Assembly (NCBI RefSeq): GCF_027604915.1
Contig: NZ_JAJAQC010000030.1
Location: 1 to 64,000, forward strand
DNA length: 64,000 nt
Source: Streptomonospora mangrovi
GTDB lineage: Bacteria > Actinomycetota > Actinomycetes > Streptosporangiales > Streptosporangiaceae
Direction of reading: 5' to 3'
Numbering within the stretch: position 1 is the first letter of the stretch; each line of letters starts with the position of its first letter. The translations under genes and the position numbers were made by a program. Below, in pieces: positions 42,543-51,886 of this stretch. The notes below the pieces were generated by a model that worked only from the letters and a program-made list of their open reading frames with translations, made no database searches and was not told where the DNA came from.

Positions 42543-43211
42543 GCCGCGCTGCTCCCCCGCTCCCTATACACGCCCGGCGGAGTGCCCGCGCACACTGCCG
42601 CGGCCGGCGGCCCGAAACCTGGACAAAGCCCCCGATTCCCCGCGCCTTCCCGGCCTCTCCCCCGCCCGGTGAAGCGGTTCGACTGACCGGCGGGCGGCGC
42701 ATAAACACCGGCTGACCCGGGAAAACGCGCGTGCTGATAACGAACGGGTCTCAGTCCTTTATCTCCGCCATACACCGCGCTCGGCAGTATTGTCCGTGTC
42801 GGATGAGGAAGACGTACGGAGCGTCCTTGTCCGCCGCGGTACTTCGCGGGCGTCGCCACACCCGCCGTCGCCGCGGCGGGTCCTGGACGCGGACGCGCGA
42901 CCGGGCCGGTCCCCTTTGGTCAGGAAGGGCCGGCCCGGGCACTCACATCAGTCTCAGATCAGTTCGGACAGCTTCAGCTCAGACTCAAGCGGTCAGGCCG
43001 CCGCCCGGCGCGTGGCAGAGGGCGGCGGTCCGGCGACAGGTACGGCACACACGGCACCGGGACCATGCGGCAGTGCGCACCCCACCCCGCCGGGTGTCGG
43101 CGATGGCAGGGCCGACACCGTGGCGGTGCTCCGGCGCGCGGAGTCCGTGTGCGGACCGAGCGGCGAGTCCCCGCTCAGTCGGCACCTCGGTGTGAACGGT
43201 ACGGACGGGGA
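42543..43211. other. Intergenic region between yaaA and the principal sigma gene
   Basis: About 670 bases between convergent genes. No convincing gene. AT-richer patches (about 42731-42775) look like promoter-quality DNA but lead nowhere recognisable. A six-base-pair hairpin (GAGCGG/CCGCTC, 43158-43176) could end the sigma-factor transcript. Confidence 0.45.
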
Positions 43212-44984
43212 TCAGTCGAGGTAGTCGCGGAGCACCTGCGACCGCGACGGATGGCGCAGCTTCGACATGGTCTTGCTCTCGATCTGCCGGATGCGCTCGC
43301 GCGTCACGCCGTAGACCTTGCCGATCTCGTCCAGGGTCTTGGGCTGGCCGTCGGTCAGCCCGAACCGCATCGAGACCACACCGGCCTCGCGCTCGGAGAG
43401 GGTGTCCAGCACCGAGTGCAACTGCTCCTGGAGGAGCGTGAAGCTGACCGCCTCGCCCGGCTGGATCGCCTCGGAGTCCTCGATGAGGTCGCCGAACTCG
43501 CTGTCGCCGTCCTCGCCGAGCGGGGTGTGCAGGGAGATCGGCTCGCGGCCGTACTTCTGCACCTCCACGACCTTCTCCGGGGTCATGTCGAGTTCGCGGG
43601 CCAGCTCCTCTGGGGTGGGCTCGCGGCCCAGGTCCTGGAGCATCTGCCGCTGCACGCGGGCCAGCTTGTTGATGACCTCGACCATGTGCACCGGTATGCG
43701 GATGGTGCGCGCCTGGTCGGCCATGGCGCGGGTGATCGCCTGGCGGATCCACCACGTGGCGTAGGTCGAGAACTTGAAGCCCTTGGTGTAGTCGAACTTC
43801 TCGACCGCGCGGATGAGGCCGAGGTTGCCCTCCTGGATGAGGTCCAGGAACAGCATGCCGCGGCCGGTGTAGCGCTTGGCCAGCGAGACGACCAGCCGGA
43901 GGTTGGCCTCCAGCAGGTGCTTCTTGGCGCGGGCGCCGTCCTCGGCGATCCACTCCAGCTCGTCGCGGAACTCCTGGGTGAGGGAGTCTCCCTCGTCGGC
44001 GAGCTTCTCCTCGGCGAACAGGCCGGCCTCGATGCGCTTGGCCAGCTCGACCTCCTGCTCGGCGTTGAGGAGGGCGACGTTGCCGATCTGCTTCAGGTAG
44101 TCCTTGACCGGGTCGGCGGTGGCGCCGGCGGCGACCACCTGCGGGGTCGGGGCGTCGTCGTCATCGTCGTAGAGGACGAACGCCTCGTCCTCGGAGGTGT
44201 TGGCGGCGGCCTTCTCGGGGATGCCGGCCGACTCGGGTTTGACCCCGGAACCGGCCACGGGCCCCTCGGGCGCCCCGGACTTGTCGTCGGGGTCCTCGAC
44301 CAGCTCCAGCTCGACGCCGGTGTCCTCGAAGTCGTCGGCGGCCTCGAGGTCGAGGTCGTCGTCGGTGACGTCCAGGACGACGTCGTCCTCGTCGTCGACC
44401 TTGTCGGGGTCGCCCGGACCGGCCGGGGCGACGGCGGTGGGGCCGGTGGCCGCGGTGTCCTTGGCCTTGCCGGCGGTCTTGGTCTTCTTGGCGGCCGCGC
44501 CGGCCTTGGCCGTGGTGCTCTTGGCCGCGGACTTGCGGGCCGGCTTCTTGGCGGGTTCGGTCGCGGCCGTGTCGTCGCCCGAAGCCTCCGGCGCCGACGC
44601 CGCGGCGCCGCGCTTCTTGGCCGCGGGGGCGGTGGCGGCGGAGTCGACGACCGCGGTGACGGTGTCGGTCTGCTCCTGGGCGGCCGCCGCGCGCTTGGTC
44701 TTGGCGACGACCGGCTTCTTGGCGGGGGCCGGCTTGCGGCGCGCGGACTTGCGCCGCGACGGCGCGGAGTCCTCGGCGCCCACGACCAGGGTCACGCCCT
44801 CTTTGGTCAGGCTGCGCAGCACGGCCTGTGCCTGCGACATCGGGATGTCAGCCTCTTCAAAGGCACGGCGAACGTCCTCGGGCTCAAGGTACCCCTGGGA
44901 CCGCCCACGCTCGATCAACTGCTGGATGACGGGCTCGTGCAGCGAGTCCGGCTGCTTAGAGCGGGTCGAACTGGCAGGTGACAC
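43212..44984 (-). CDS. hrdB: Principal RNA polymerase sigma factor (HrdB/SigA type)
   Basis: A 590-residue group 1 sigma-70. Region 1.1 (residues 10-70) is followed by a Lys/Ala/Pro-rich histone-like linker (about 75-180) and an acidic segment (about 190-275). Then region 1.2 ([11 protein letters not shown]), region 2 ([55 protein letters not shown]), region 3, and region 4 with [20 protein letters not shown]. It recognises housekeeping promoters. GTG 44984 has GAGAGG five bases upstream. Its neighbourhood (DUF7455, parE, parC) matches that of hrdB in Streptomyces as I recall it. Confidence 0.94.
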   Translation of the reverse strand: MSPASSTRSKQPDSLHEPVIQQLIERGRSQGYLEPEDVRRAFEEADIPMSQAQAVLRSLTKEGVTLVVGAEDSAPSRRKSARRKPAPAKKPVVAKTKRAAAAQEQTDTVTAVVDSAATAPAAKKRGAAASAPEASGDDTAATEPAKKPARKSAAKSTTAKAGAAAKKTKTAGKAKDTAATGPTAVAPAGPGDPDKVDDEDDVVLDVTDDDLDLEAADDFEDTGVELELVEDPDDKSGAPEGPVAGSGVKPESAGIPEKAAANTSEDEAFVLYDDDDDAPTPQVVAAGATADPVKDYLKQIGNVALLNAEQEVELAKRIEAGLFAEEKLADEGDSLTQEFRDELEWIAEDGARAKKHLLEANLRLVVSLAKRYTGRGMLFLDLIQEGNLGLIRAVEKFDYTKGFKFSTYATWWIRQAITRAMADQARTIRIPVHMVEVINKLARVQRQMLQDLGREPTPEELARELDMTPEKVVEVQKYGREPISLHTPLGEDGDSEFGDLIEDSEAIQPGEAVSFTLLQEQLHSVLDTLSEREAGVVSMRFGLTDGQPKTLDEIGKVYGVTRERIRQIESKTMSKLRHPSRSQVLRDYLD

Positions 44985-45289
44985 AAACACCTCTCGAACG
45001 GACGTGTGGCGAGATTGCTGGACCCGGCGGCCCGACGAGCCGTGCGGGGAGAGTGGCGCTCTCTCCTGGCTCGTGCCCGGGACATCCCCGCCTGGACGAC
45101 GGGGAACCTCCGACTTCTTTTCAGCGTATGCGCCCTCTCTAGCGGTTGGGCACATCCGCCCAGTAGGATTTTTTCCGCGGTGCGCGGATTCCAACCCCAC
45201 CGTCGGGTCCTCGAACCCACCCCCCGCCGGAGCGGGGCTGATGGCTCCTCCACCTTATTAGGCAAAGTGTCGGACTTTCGTACGGTCTC
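44985..45289. promoter_or_regulatory. 5' region of the principal sigma gene
   Basis: About 305 bases on the leftward strand between the PAS-phosphatase gene and hrdB, so it holds that gene's end and the hrdB promoter. There is a GC hairpin CCCCGC/GCGGGG (45222-45237) and a GGGT/ACCC one (45205-45218). An AAAAAA run (minus strand) follows near 45167-45175. No clear -10/-35. Confidence 0.45.
45205..45237 (-). terminator. Weak double hairpin after the PAS-SpoIIE gene
   Basis: A 6-bp stem (45222-45227/45232-45237) and a 4-bp stem (45205-45208/45215-45218) lie some 50 bases past the stop of the phosphatase gene. No T-run. Confidence 0.3.
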
Positions 45290-47389
45290 CTACTCCGGTG
45301 CCGTATCGAGCACCGGGAGGTGGACGGCGAGCAGAGTGACGTCGTCGTCCTGCTCATACCCTGCGAGCATGCCCTCAACAAGGTACTGGAGCATGTGCTG
45401 TGGGTCGCCCACCACCTCCGGCCGCGCCTGGGACGCTACGGTGACAAGTTCTTCGAGACCGGTGGCGACGGCGCGCTTCCGGTTCTCAACAAGTCCATCG
45501 CTGTAGAGCACCACGGTGTTACCGGGCTGGACGAAAAACTTGTGGTGGCCCCGCTCGGAACTGACGCCCAGCGGCGTGTCGGGCTCGGCGGCCAGCAGCC
45601 AGGGCTCGGTGTGCTCGCCCACGACCAGGGGCGGCGGGTGCCCGGCGTTGCTGAGGTCGATCTGGCCGGTCTCGGGGTCCAGGACGAAGTAGACGAGCGT
45701 GGTGACCTGGTCGAGCCCCTCGGTGGCGTCGAACATGCGGTCCAGGCCGGTGAGCACGTCGGCGGGTTCGGGCATGCTGAAGGCCAGCGCCCGCAGCGCG
45801 TTGCGCACCCGGCTCATGCCGGTGGCGGCCTTGATGCCCTTGCCCATGACGTCGCCGAGCACCCCGGCGATCCGGCCGTCGGGCAGCGGGAACGCGTCGT
45901 ACCAGTCGCCGCCGACCTGCACGTGCTGGGTGCCCGACCGGTAGAACGCCTGCATCGAGATGCCCTTGACCTTGGGGAGGTCCTCGGGCAGCAGGCTGGC
46001 CTGGAGCGCCTCGGCGGTGCGGTGCTCGCGCTCGAACAGCTTGGCGCGCTCCAGGGCGAGCGCGCACTGGCCGGCCAGCGCCTCGAGGAAGACCTTCTCC
46101 TCGTCGGAGATGTCGCGGGCGGACGAGAAGGTGAACCGCAGGGCGCCGATGGGCTGGCCGGCGCTCAGCAGCGGCAGCGCCACCCAGGCGCGTTCGTCGG
46201 TCTCGCGCAGGAACGCCAGGACCTCGGGGTCGTCCTCGACCAGTTCGCGGAGTTCGGCGGGGTTGCCGGCGATGAAGGGGCGGCGCTCGCGCACCGCGGT
46301 CTCCATGGCCACGCGCAGGTCGCCGGGCGCGGCGGCTGGGACCGCGCGCCCGCCGGGCACCGCGGAGTCGTCGCGCAGCACGTGCAGCCGCAGGTTGTCG
46401 CGGTCCAGCTCGCCCACGGTGGTGGTGTCGGCGCCCACGGCCGACTGCCCGATCTCGGTCATGGCCTGCACGACCTCGCCGACGGTCAGCGCCTCGGCGA
46501 GGTCGGAGGTGGCCTTCTGGAGGCGCACGGTGCGCAGCGCGGCCTCGCCCAACTGCTGGGTGAGGCGCTGGCGCATGTCGTCGGCGTCGTGCTGGGTGGT
46601 GATGTCGCTGTGGGCGCCGACCCACTCCATGAGGGTGTCGCCGCGCATGATGGGCACCGCCCGCGAGCGGTAGTAGCGGAAGTCGCCGGACTGGGTGCGC
46701 ACCCGGAAGATCTCGTCGAAGGTGGTGCGGTCGGCGACGGCGTCGGTCCAGGCGCGGGCGACCTGCTCGTGGTCGTCGGGGTGGGCGGCGTCGAGCCAGC
46801 CGCGCCCGAGGTACTGCTCGGCGGTCTGGCCGGTGATGACGCGCCAGTCGGGGCAGTCCTCCTGGACGTCGCCGTTGGCGTCGGCGGTCCACACGACCTG
46901 GTTGGTGGCGGTGAGCAGGGAGCGGTAGCGCTCCTCGCTGCGGCGCAGCGCGACCTCGGCGCTGAAGCGGTCCGAGCAGTCCACGGCGATCAGCACCACG
47001 CCTTCGAGGGTTCCGTCGGACCCGGTGGCCGGGTGCCAGGACAGCGCCCACTGGCGCGGGCGGCCGGAGGCGTCGGGCGGCCCGCCTTCGAGGCGGTGCT
47101 CGCTGTGCACGGTGCCGGCGCCGCTGAGGACGGCGGCGACGGCGGAGTCGTGGGCGGCGCGGTCGGGGTCGCCCTCAAGGAGGTCGGCGGGGGTGCGCCC
47201 GTGGCACTGGGCGGGGTCGCGGCCGTAGACCTCGGCCAAGGCGCGGTTGACGCGCTGGAAGCGGCCGGCGGAGTCGAGGAGGGCGAAGCCGATCGGGGCC
47301 TCACGCAGCAGGACGTCCAGCAGCGCGGAGTCGACGGCGCCGAGTTCGGACATGCGCGGGGGCGGGACGGACGTCTCGGTGCTCAACAA
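45290..47389 (-). CDS. PAS-PAS-GAF-SpoIIE (PP2C) serine phosphatase
   Basis: A 699-residue signalling phosphatase. PAS 1 (about 25-140, LREAPIGFALLDSAGRFQRV), PAS 2 (about 150-270, ending VGAHSDITTQHD), GAF (about 290-440) and a C-terminal SpoIIE/PP2C domain (QASLLPEDLP, VGGDWYDAFPLPDGR, GVLGDVMGKGIKAA, VVLYSDGLVENR, DDDVTLLAV). The metal-binding Asps are present. Such proteins dephosphorylate anti-anti-sigma factors in partner-switching circuits; none is encoded nearby. There is no membrane segment. The start is uncertain: GGAGGT suits TTG 47389 or TTG 47386 better than GTG 47395, which overlaps it. Confidence 0.9.
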   Translation of the reverse strand: MLSTETSVPPPRMSELGAVDSALLDVLLREAPIGFALLDSAGRFQRVNRALAEVYGRDPAQCHGRTPADLLEGDPDRAAHDSAVAAVLSGAGTVHSEHRLEGGPPDASGRPRQWALSWHPATGSDGTLEGVVLIAVDCSDRFSAEVALRRSEERYRSLLTATNQVVWTADANGDVQEDCPDWRVITGQTAEQYLGRGWLDAAHPDDHEQVARAWTDAVADRTTFDEIFRVRTQSGDFRYYRSRAVPIMRGDTLMEWVGAHSDITTQHDADDMRQRLTQQLGEAALRTVRLQKATSDLAEALTVGEVVQAMTEIGQSAVGADTTTVGELDRDNLRLHVLRDDSAVPGGRAVPAAAPGDLRVAMETAVRERRPFIAGNPAELRELVEDDPEVLAFLRETDERAWVALPLLSAGQPIGALRFTFSSARDISDEEKVFLEALAGQCALALERAKLFEREHRTAEALQASLLPEDLPKVKGISMQAFYRSGTQHVQVGGDWYDAFPLPDGRIAGVLGDVMGKGIKAATGMSRVRNALRALAFSMPEPADVLTGLDRMFDATEGLDQVTTLVYFVLDPETGQIDLSNAGHPPPLVVGEHTEPWLLAAEPDTPLGVSSERGHHKFFVQPGNTVVLYSDGLVENRKRAVATGLEELVTVASQARPEVVGDPQHMLQYLVEGMLAGYEQDDDVTLLAVHLPVLDTAPE

Positions 47390-48061
47390 TGACACCTCCG
47401 GGGTCCTTTCCCCCGTTCGAGGGGGCTCGCCGGTGCGAGCGCCGAAAGCTTAACGAATGTGGTCCGGGCCGCCGCGGGGACGGGAGCGGGACGTCGGGGG
47501 CATGGCGGGCGGGGCACCCGGTCACTCACCTGCCGTCCAGGTCGAGGCGGTTCCGGCCGCCCCCCGCGGCAACCGGCCGGAGGTCGCCACCGCATCAGCA
47601 TAGGCCACAACCGTCTCGGCGGGAGGGGCGCGGGCACAGCGGAAAGTCAGGGCTCATAGCGGAAGGTAAATAATACGCCGCCGCGCCCATCCTACGGTCG
47701 TGCGCCGGATTTGGGGGGCCGTTTTCTGAAACGTGGGTGGTATGTCCTGCGAAAACGCGGATGTCCGCCGCGCCGCGGCACTGGCGGGGCCGGCGTCCGA
47801 AACCGGCGGGGGGCGGGTGTCCGGGCGCCGGAGCCCGCCCGCGAGGCGCCGGTTCCCCGGCCTGGACGGGCTTCCGGACGCCGGCGGGGGCTGCCCATTA
47901 ACGCGGTCCGCAAACTCCGGATAAGGCAGACCACTATGGCGCAAGCACGCCGCAAAGGCTCGTTAAGGCAGCGGCTTGCGGGGGTTGACACCCCGGGATA
48001 ACGAAGTGAAATGGATGGAGGTCGCCGTCCAGCCGCTGCCAGTGAGAGGGCGTGAACGAGG
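47390..48061. promoter_or_regulatory. Divergent region between PAS-phosphatase and three-helix protein genes
   Basis: About 670 bases with no convincing gene. It includes an AT-rich stretch with TATTAT on the minus strand (47670-47675) and the palindrome-embedded -35 at 47981-47994. Confidence 0.5.
47981..47995 (+). promoter_or_regulatory. TTGACA -35 inside a GGGGT/ACCCC palindrome
   Basis: TTGACA (47985-47990) is a perfect -35 hexamer lying inside GGGGTTGACACCCC, a 5-bp inverted repeat with four-base centre. A weak -10 (GAAATG) is 17 bases downstream. Likely promoter/operator for the gene at 48062. Confidence 0.45.
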
Positions 48062-48292
48062 ATGCTCCAGACTTATCCCGTAAGCGATCTCCACCGCATC
48101 GCCGGCCAACTCCACCACGAGTTCGCCGCCCTGTCGCGCCGCTGCGTCGAACGCTGCGTCGACGACACCTGGAAGTGCGCCGAGCACCTCGGCCTCAGCG
48201 TCACCCCCGGCCTGGTGGAGCGCGTGGCCCGGGAGCACCTCCAGGCGATGGTGAAGTCCGCTCCGCAGTCCGGACTCACCGCCGCGCACTGA
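48062..48292 (+). CDS. Three-helix-bundle dimerisation-domain protein
   Basis: A 76-residue helical protein. The pattern LHRIAGQLHHEFAALSRRCV, a WKCAEHLGLSVTP turn and LVERVAREHLQAMV resembles the small actinobacterial three-helix-bundle dimerisation family. Two Cys (28, 32) precede the W-K-C stretch; with the third at about 39 they could be redox-active, which is speculation. No enzymatic motif. ATG 48062 sits 13 bases after AGAGGG. A GTG ten bases upstream opens a different frame without recognisable content. Confidence 0.75.
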   Translation: MLQTYPVSDLHRIAGQLHHEFAALSRRCVERCVDDTWKCAEHLGLSVTPGLVERVAREHLQAMVKSAPQSGLTAAH

Positions 48293-48534
48293 CCCGCACT
48301 GCCCCGCACCGACCGCCACCGCCGCGCGCCCACCCGCGCCCGCCCGACCACCACCGCCGCGCCTCGCGCGCCGCCGCACCCGCGTGCCCGGCCGCCCGCG
48401 GTGGCCCACGCGCGCCCGCCCTGACCAGGCGCCGCGCGTCCCCGGCCCGCCCCGGCCGCCGCCCGCCTCAACGCGCGTCCCGCCACGCGATGCGGCGACC
48501 GCCCGGATCCGCCCTGGCCATCGGCGCGGTGCCC

Positions 48535-48540
48535 TAGGCT
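48535..48540 (+). promoter_or_regulatory. -10 box TAGGCT for a leaderless transcript
   Basis: TAGGCT ends five bases before ATG 48546 with no ribosome site. The identical hexamer precedes the starts at 21992 and 55138. Confidence 0.55.
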
Positions 48541-48545
48541 CTGGA

Positions 48546-50177
48546 ATGTCCGTACCGCCCCTCCCAGAACAGCCGGACCCCGATTCCATGCCAGACGATG
48601 TCTTCAGCGAGATGCTGCGCGCGGCACGCTCGTTCCTCGCCATGCGCGATCCCCTCGACGTCGAGGTCGGCGTCAGCAAGATGCTCGGCTCCTGGTGGGG
48701 GCGGCGCATGCCCGGGGTCGACGTGGACCGCCTGTTCGGCGAGGGCCTGGTGGCCCACGCCGCCGACTCCGGCACCCCAGCCGGGCTGGCGCTGCTGACG
48801 GGCATCGCGGTGCTGGGCACCTCGGTGCACCAGCGCGAACTCGCCGAGAAGGGCGCGGCGGCGCTGGTCGAGCGCGGCACCAACCGCCCGGTGTGGGCCG
48901 ACGCCCTGGGCCGGGCCCGCCCGGTGGCCGCCTACACCTCGGGCAACCGGTTCGGCGACACCGACGACGTCATCTGCGTGTTCCGCTACGGCCCCGAGGA
49001 GGCGCCCGGCGACCCGGCCACCGGGTCGGGGGCCGAGCACGCGCTCATCGCGGTCATCGACCACAACAGCGGCGGGGTGCTGCGCGACTGCTGGGTCAGC
49101 ACCAAGGTCGACCGGCTGCTGGCGCACTGCCGCGCCCAGGCCGAGGGCGGCGACCCCATGGCGGTGTTCTCCACGATCCGGCTAGAGCGGGCGCGGGCGC
49201 TGCTGGACTCCGCGCTGCGCTCCACCGACCGCGCCCTGGCGGGCGGCACCGGCATGAGCGTGGCCGACAGCTCGCTGGCCGCCCACAACGCCCTGCTGCG
49301 GTCGCGGCTGCGCAGCCTGCCGCGCGACCCCCGCGACCAGGTCAGACCCGGGCGCAGCCGCGACCGGCGGGCCATGCTGGCGGCGCGGTTCCTGGCCTCC
49401 GACGCCGCCGCCGACCTGTCGGACTCCTTCGCCGCCAGCCGCTGCGTGGACCACATCATCGCCTACGGCTGCGACGTCGACGGCGACCGCCCGCTGCGGG
49501 TCAGCCCGCGCAAGGTCGAGGCGTTCCTGCTGCGCTGGCTGCCGCGCCGGGTGATCCTGCTGCCCGAGGAGCACGAGGCGATGCCGCACGTGCTGGCGGC
49601 CTGGATCCGGTGGGCCGGGCCGCGCCACGGCCTGCCCGAGGTGGCGGTCGACGCCACCCTGGACGCCCTGTGGGAGGCCACCGCCGCGTTCACCACCTCC
49701 TACCCGGACATGGCGTCGTCCTTCGGCCTGCGCCAGGAGGTGGTGCGCCGGCTGATCCCCGACGGCGACCTGGCCGCGCTGCCCCGCCGGATGTTCGCGT
49801 TCCCGCTGCTGGCCGGCGACCTGCTGGAGGAGTCCGCCGAGGAGTTCGACCCGGCCACGCGCGAGGGGCGGCGGGCGCTGCTGCGGCTGGACCACTTCGG
49901 GGAGTACGACGCCCCCGTCAAGCACAAGGGCAAGCACTCCACCCACCACGCCGACGCGCTGGCCGCCGCCGACCCCGCCGCCACCGAGGAGGCGCTGGAC
50001 GCCCACGAGCGGCTGGCCGAACGCCTGTGGAAGGGCGACCCGCCGGCGCTGTGGAGCGCCGCCGAGCGGCTGCTGGACCGGGGCCAGTCGCGGCCGGCGG
50101 TGCTGCGCACGCTGATGGGCGTGGTCGAGGACGCCGAGGGCGAGGACGACGTGGCGGCCCGCCTGGAGGAACTGTAG
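48546..50177 (+). CDS. Conserved-looking hypothetical protein, 543 residues
   Basis: I do not recognise the family. The sequence is well behaved, mostly helical and soluble. An N-terminal helical part (VFSEMLRAARSFLAMRDPLD) is followed by a central alpha/beta part with AEHALIAVIDHNSGGVLRDC and WVSTKVDRLLAHCRAQAE. A His-rich acidic insertion lies near residue 460 (KHKGKHSTHHADAL). The end is helical (LAERLWKGDPPALWSAAERL). No signal peptide, membrane helix or catalytic motif I trust. The mRNA appears leaderless. It is convergent with the tyrosine phosphatase gene, 31 bases away. Confidence 0.8.
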   Translation: MSVPPLPEQPDPDSMPDDVFSEMLRAARSFLAMRDPLDVEVGVSKMLGSWWGRRMPGVDVDRLFGEGLVAHAADSGTPAGLALLTGIAVLGTSVHQRELAEKGAAALVERGTNRPVWADALGRARPVAAYTSGNRFGDTDDVICVFRYGPEEAPGDPATGSGAEHALIAVIDHNSGGVLRDCWVSTKVDRLLAHCRAQAEGGDPMAVFSTIRLERARALLDSALRSTDRALAGGTGMSVADSSLAAHNALLRSRLRSLPRDPRDQVRPGRSRDRRAMLAARFLASDAAADLSDSFAASRCVDHIIAYGCDVDGDRPLRVSPRKVEAFLLRWLPRRVILLPEEHEAMPHVLAAWIRWAGPRHGLPEVAVDATLDALWEATAAFTTSYPDMASSFGLRQEVVRRLIPDGDLAALPRRMFAFPLLAGDLLEESAEEFDPATREGRRALLRLDHFGEYDAPVKHKGKHSTHHADALAAADPAATEEALDAHERLAERLWKGDPPALWSAAERLLDRGQSRPAVLRTLMGVVEDAEGEDDVAARLEEL

Positions 50178-50208
50178 CCGGCGCGGTCGGCGCGGCCCGC
50201 GCCCCGCG

Positions 50209-50991
50209 CTACTCCAGCATGCGCTCGCGCAGCGCGGCCAACTCCTCGGGCGACAGCCCCAGGCCCTCGGCGGCGTAGGCGTCGAACGTGCCGTAGGCCC
50301 GCTCGACCTCGGCGAACGCGGTCTCCAGGTAGGAGGTGCGGCACTCCACCATGGGCCACACCAGTTCCAGGTCGACCCCGGCCCCCTCGACGGCGGCGCG
50401 GAAGGACTCCTGGAGGCCGCCCAGCCGGCCGTTGCTGGCGAGGTAGTCGGCGAAGACGGTGTCGCGGGGCACGCCCAGCAGGGTCAGCAGCAGCGCCGCG
50501 CCCCAGCCGGTGCGGTCCTTGCCGGCGCTGCAATGGAACACCGTGGCGCCGGGGGTGGCGGCGATGCCGCGCAGCAGGGCGGCGTAGCCGGCGCGGGCGT
50601 CGGCGCCCGACACCAGGATCCGGTTGACCTCGTGCATGAACCGCTCGGCGCCGCCGTCGGCGAACACGGTCCGGGCGCGGGCGGGGTCGGAGAGCACCGC
50701 GACCAGGTCGGCGCCGGTGGAGTGGTCGCCCTGGACGTCCAGCGGGGTGTACTCGGCGCCCTCGGGCAGGCGGTCGGGGTTGCTCTGCCGCTCGAACACG
50801 GTGCGCAGGTCCACCACGCGGCGCACGTCCAGGTCGGCCAGGGTCGCCAGGTCGTCGTCGCCGAGGCGGTGCAGGGCGTCGGAGCGGTAGGCGACGCCCG
50901 CGCGCACGCGGGCGCCGTCGCGCGTGGTGTACCCGCCGAGGTCGCGGAAGTTGGGTGCGGAGGGGAGCACAACCGTGGCTTCGTTTGTCAC
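50209..50991 (-). CDS. Tyrosine-protein phosphatase (PtpB/DSP-like)
   Basis: A 260-residue cytosolic phosphatase with FRDLGGYTTRDGARVR at the N-terminus and the P-loop VFHCSAGKDRTGW (nucleophile Cys154, Arg160). This CSAGKDRTG form is that of the atypical tyrosine/lipid phosphatases related to M. tuberculosis PtpB. The substrate could be phosphotyrosine or phosphoinositide. GTG 50991 lies seven bases after TATCGT and lacks a Shine-Dalgarno, so it is probably leaderless. Confidence 0.92.
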   Translation of the reverse strand: MTNEATVVLPSAPNFRDLGGYTTRDGARVRAGVAYRSDALHRLGDDDLATLADLDVRRVVDLRTVFERQSNPDRLPEGAEYTPLDVQGDHSTGADLVAVLSDPARARTVFADGGAERFMHEVNRILVSGADARAGYAALLRGIAATPGATVFHCSAGKDRTGWGAALLLTLLGVPRDTVFADYLASNGRLGGLQESFRAAVEGAGVDLELVWPMVECRTSYLETAFAEVERAYGTFDAYAAEGLGLSPEELAALRERMLE

Positions 50992-50998
50992 GGACGCG

Positions 50999-51004
50999 AC
51001 GATA
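50999..51004 (-). promoter_or_regulatory. -10 box TATCGT for the leaderless phosphatase gene
   Basis: TATCGT on the minus strand ends seven bases before GTG 50991. No ribosome site; no clear -35. Confidence 0.5.
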
Positions 51005-51058
51005 CCGACCGGTTGTCCGGTTGTGTCCGCCGCCCTCCGCGCCCCGCGCCGGGGCGGA

Positions 51059-51787
51059 TCACACGGCCGGGGCGGTGCCGCGCAGGGCGGGGATCTGCTC
51101 GCCGGCCTCCTTGACGTCCTTGACGGTGTCGACGCCGCGCCAGAAGCCGTCGATGCGGTAGCCGAACAGCCGGCCCTGCTGCGCGAGGTCAGGGAAGGTG
51201 CTGGACTCGTGGTCGCCCTTGAGGGGCAGCAGTTCGGTGGCGGCGCGCTCGAACACGTAGACCCCGGCGTTGATCCAGAACGGCAGCAGGGGGCTCTGGG
51301 TGAAGCCCTCGATGGCGCCGTCGTCGGTGACGTCGACGATGCCCCAGCTCGTGCGGTACTGGGCGAGGGCGAGGGTGACCAGTCCGCCCTTGGCCCGGTG
51401 GTAGGCGGTGAACTCGTCCAGCGGGAACCAGGTCAGGACGTCGCCGTTGAGGGCGAAGTAGGGGTCGGCGGAGTCGCGCAGCCCCGAGGCGGCGTAGCGC
51501 AGCGCGCCGCCGCGCCCCAGGGGTTCGTCCTCGACCAGCAGGGTGATCTCGGGGCCGTGCGCCCGCCGGTCGAGGTGTTCGCGCAGCACCTCGGCCTTGT
51601 AGCCGCAGGAGACCACCACGTGCTCCACGCCGTGGCCGGCGAGCCATTCCAACTGGTAGTCGATGATGGGGCGGTCGGCGACCTCGACCATGGCCTTGGG
51701 GCGGGTGTCGGTGTAGGGGCGAAGGCGGGTGGCCTGGCCGCCGGCGAGGATGACGGCCTGGCTGATGGGGGCGTTGGCTCCACTCAT
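51059..51787 (-). CDS. Sugar-phosphate nucleotidyltransferase
   Basis: A 242-residue nucleotidyltransferase. AVILAGGQATRLRPYTDTRP is the nucleotide-binding signature, KAMVEVADRPIIDYQLEWL follows, and FALNGDV carries the metal Asp. VDTVKDV near the end fits the second metal site. It joins a sugar-1-phosphate to NTP (GDP-mannose- or dTDP/UDP-glucose-type); the sugar is not readable. Short, with no C-terminal acyltransferase-like domain. ATG 51787 lies seven bases after TAGTGT: leaderless. Confidence 0.9.
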   Translation of the reverse strand: MSGANAPISQAVILAGGQATRLRPYTDTRPKAMVEVADRPIIDYQLEWLAGHGVEHVVVSCGYKAEVLREHLDRRAHGPEITLLVEDEPLGRGGALRYAASGLRDSADPYFALNGDVLTWFPLDEFTAYHRAKGGLVTLALAQYRTSWGIVDVTDDGAIEGFTQSPLLPFWINAGVYVFERAATELLPLKGDHESSTFPDLAQQGRLFGYRIDGFWRGVDTVKDVKEAGEQIPALRGTAPAV

Positions 51788-51794
51788 GTGCCGG

Positions 51795-51800
51795 ACACTA
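51795..51800 (-). promoter_or_regulatory. -10 box TAGTGT for the leaderless nucleotidyltransferase gene
   Basis: TAGTGT on the minus strand ends seven bases before ATG 51787. No ribosome site. Confidence 0.5.
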
Positions 51801-51886
51801 GCAGGGGCCGCCCGGCCCGGGCGCGGGCCGTCCCCAGGGCCGATCCCCCGGCCCGGCCGCGCGCCGCGCGGGGGCGCCGCGGCCCT

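Noticed and set aside
45188-45192. GGAAT upstream of the principal sigma gene as a sigma-R promoter
   Set aside because: No GTT at 18 or 19 bases downstream (ATC/TCC found), so it does not meet the consensus.
45205-45240. TTCGAGG-like sequence resembling a tRNA T-loop on the minus strand
   Set aside because: No matching acceptor, D or anticodon stem can be drawn; the stems are only a short pair of hairpins.
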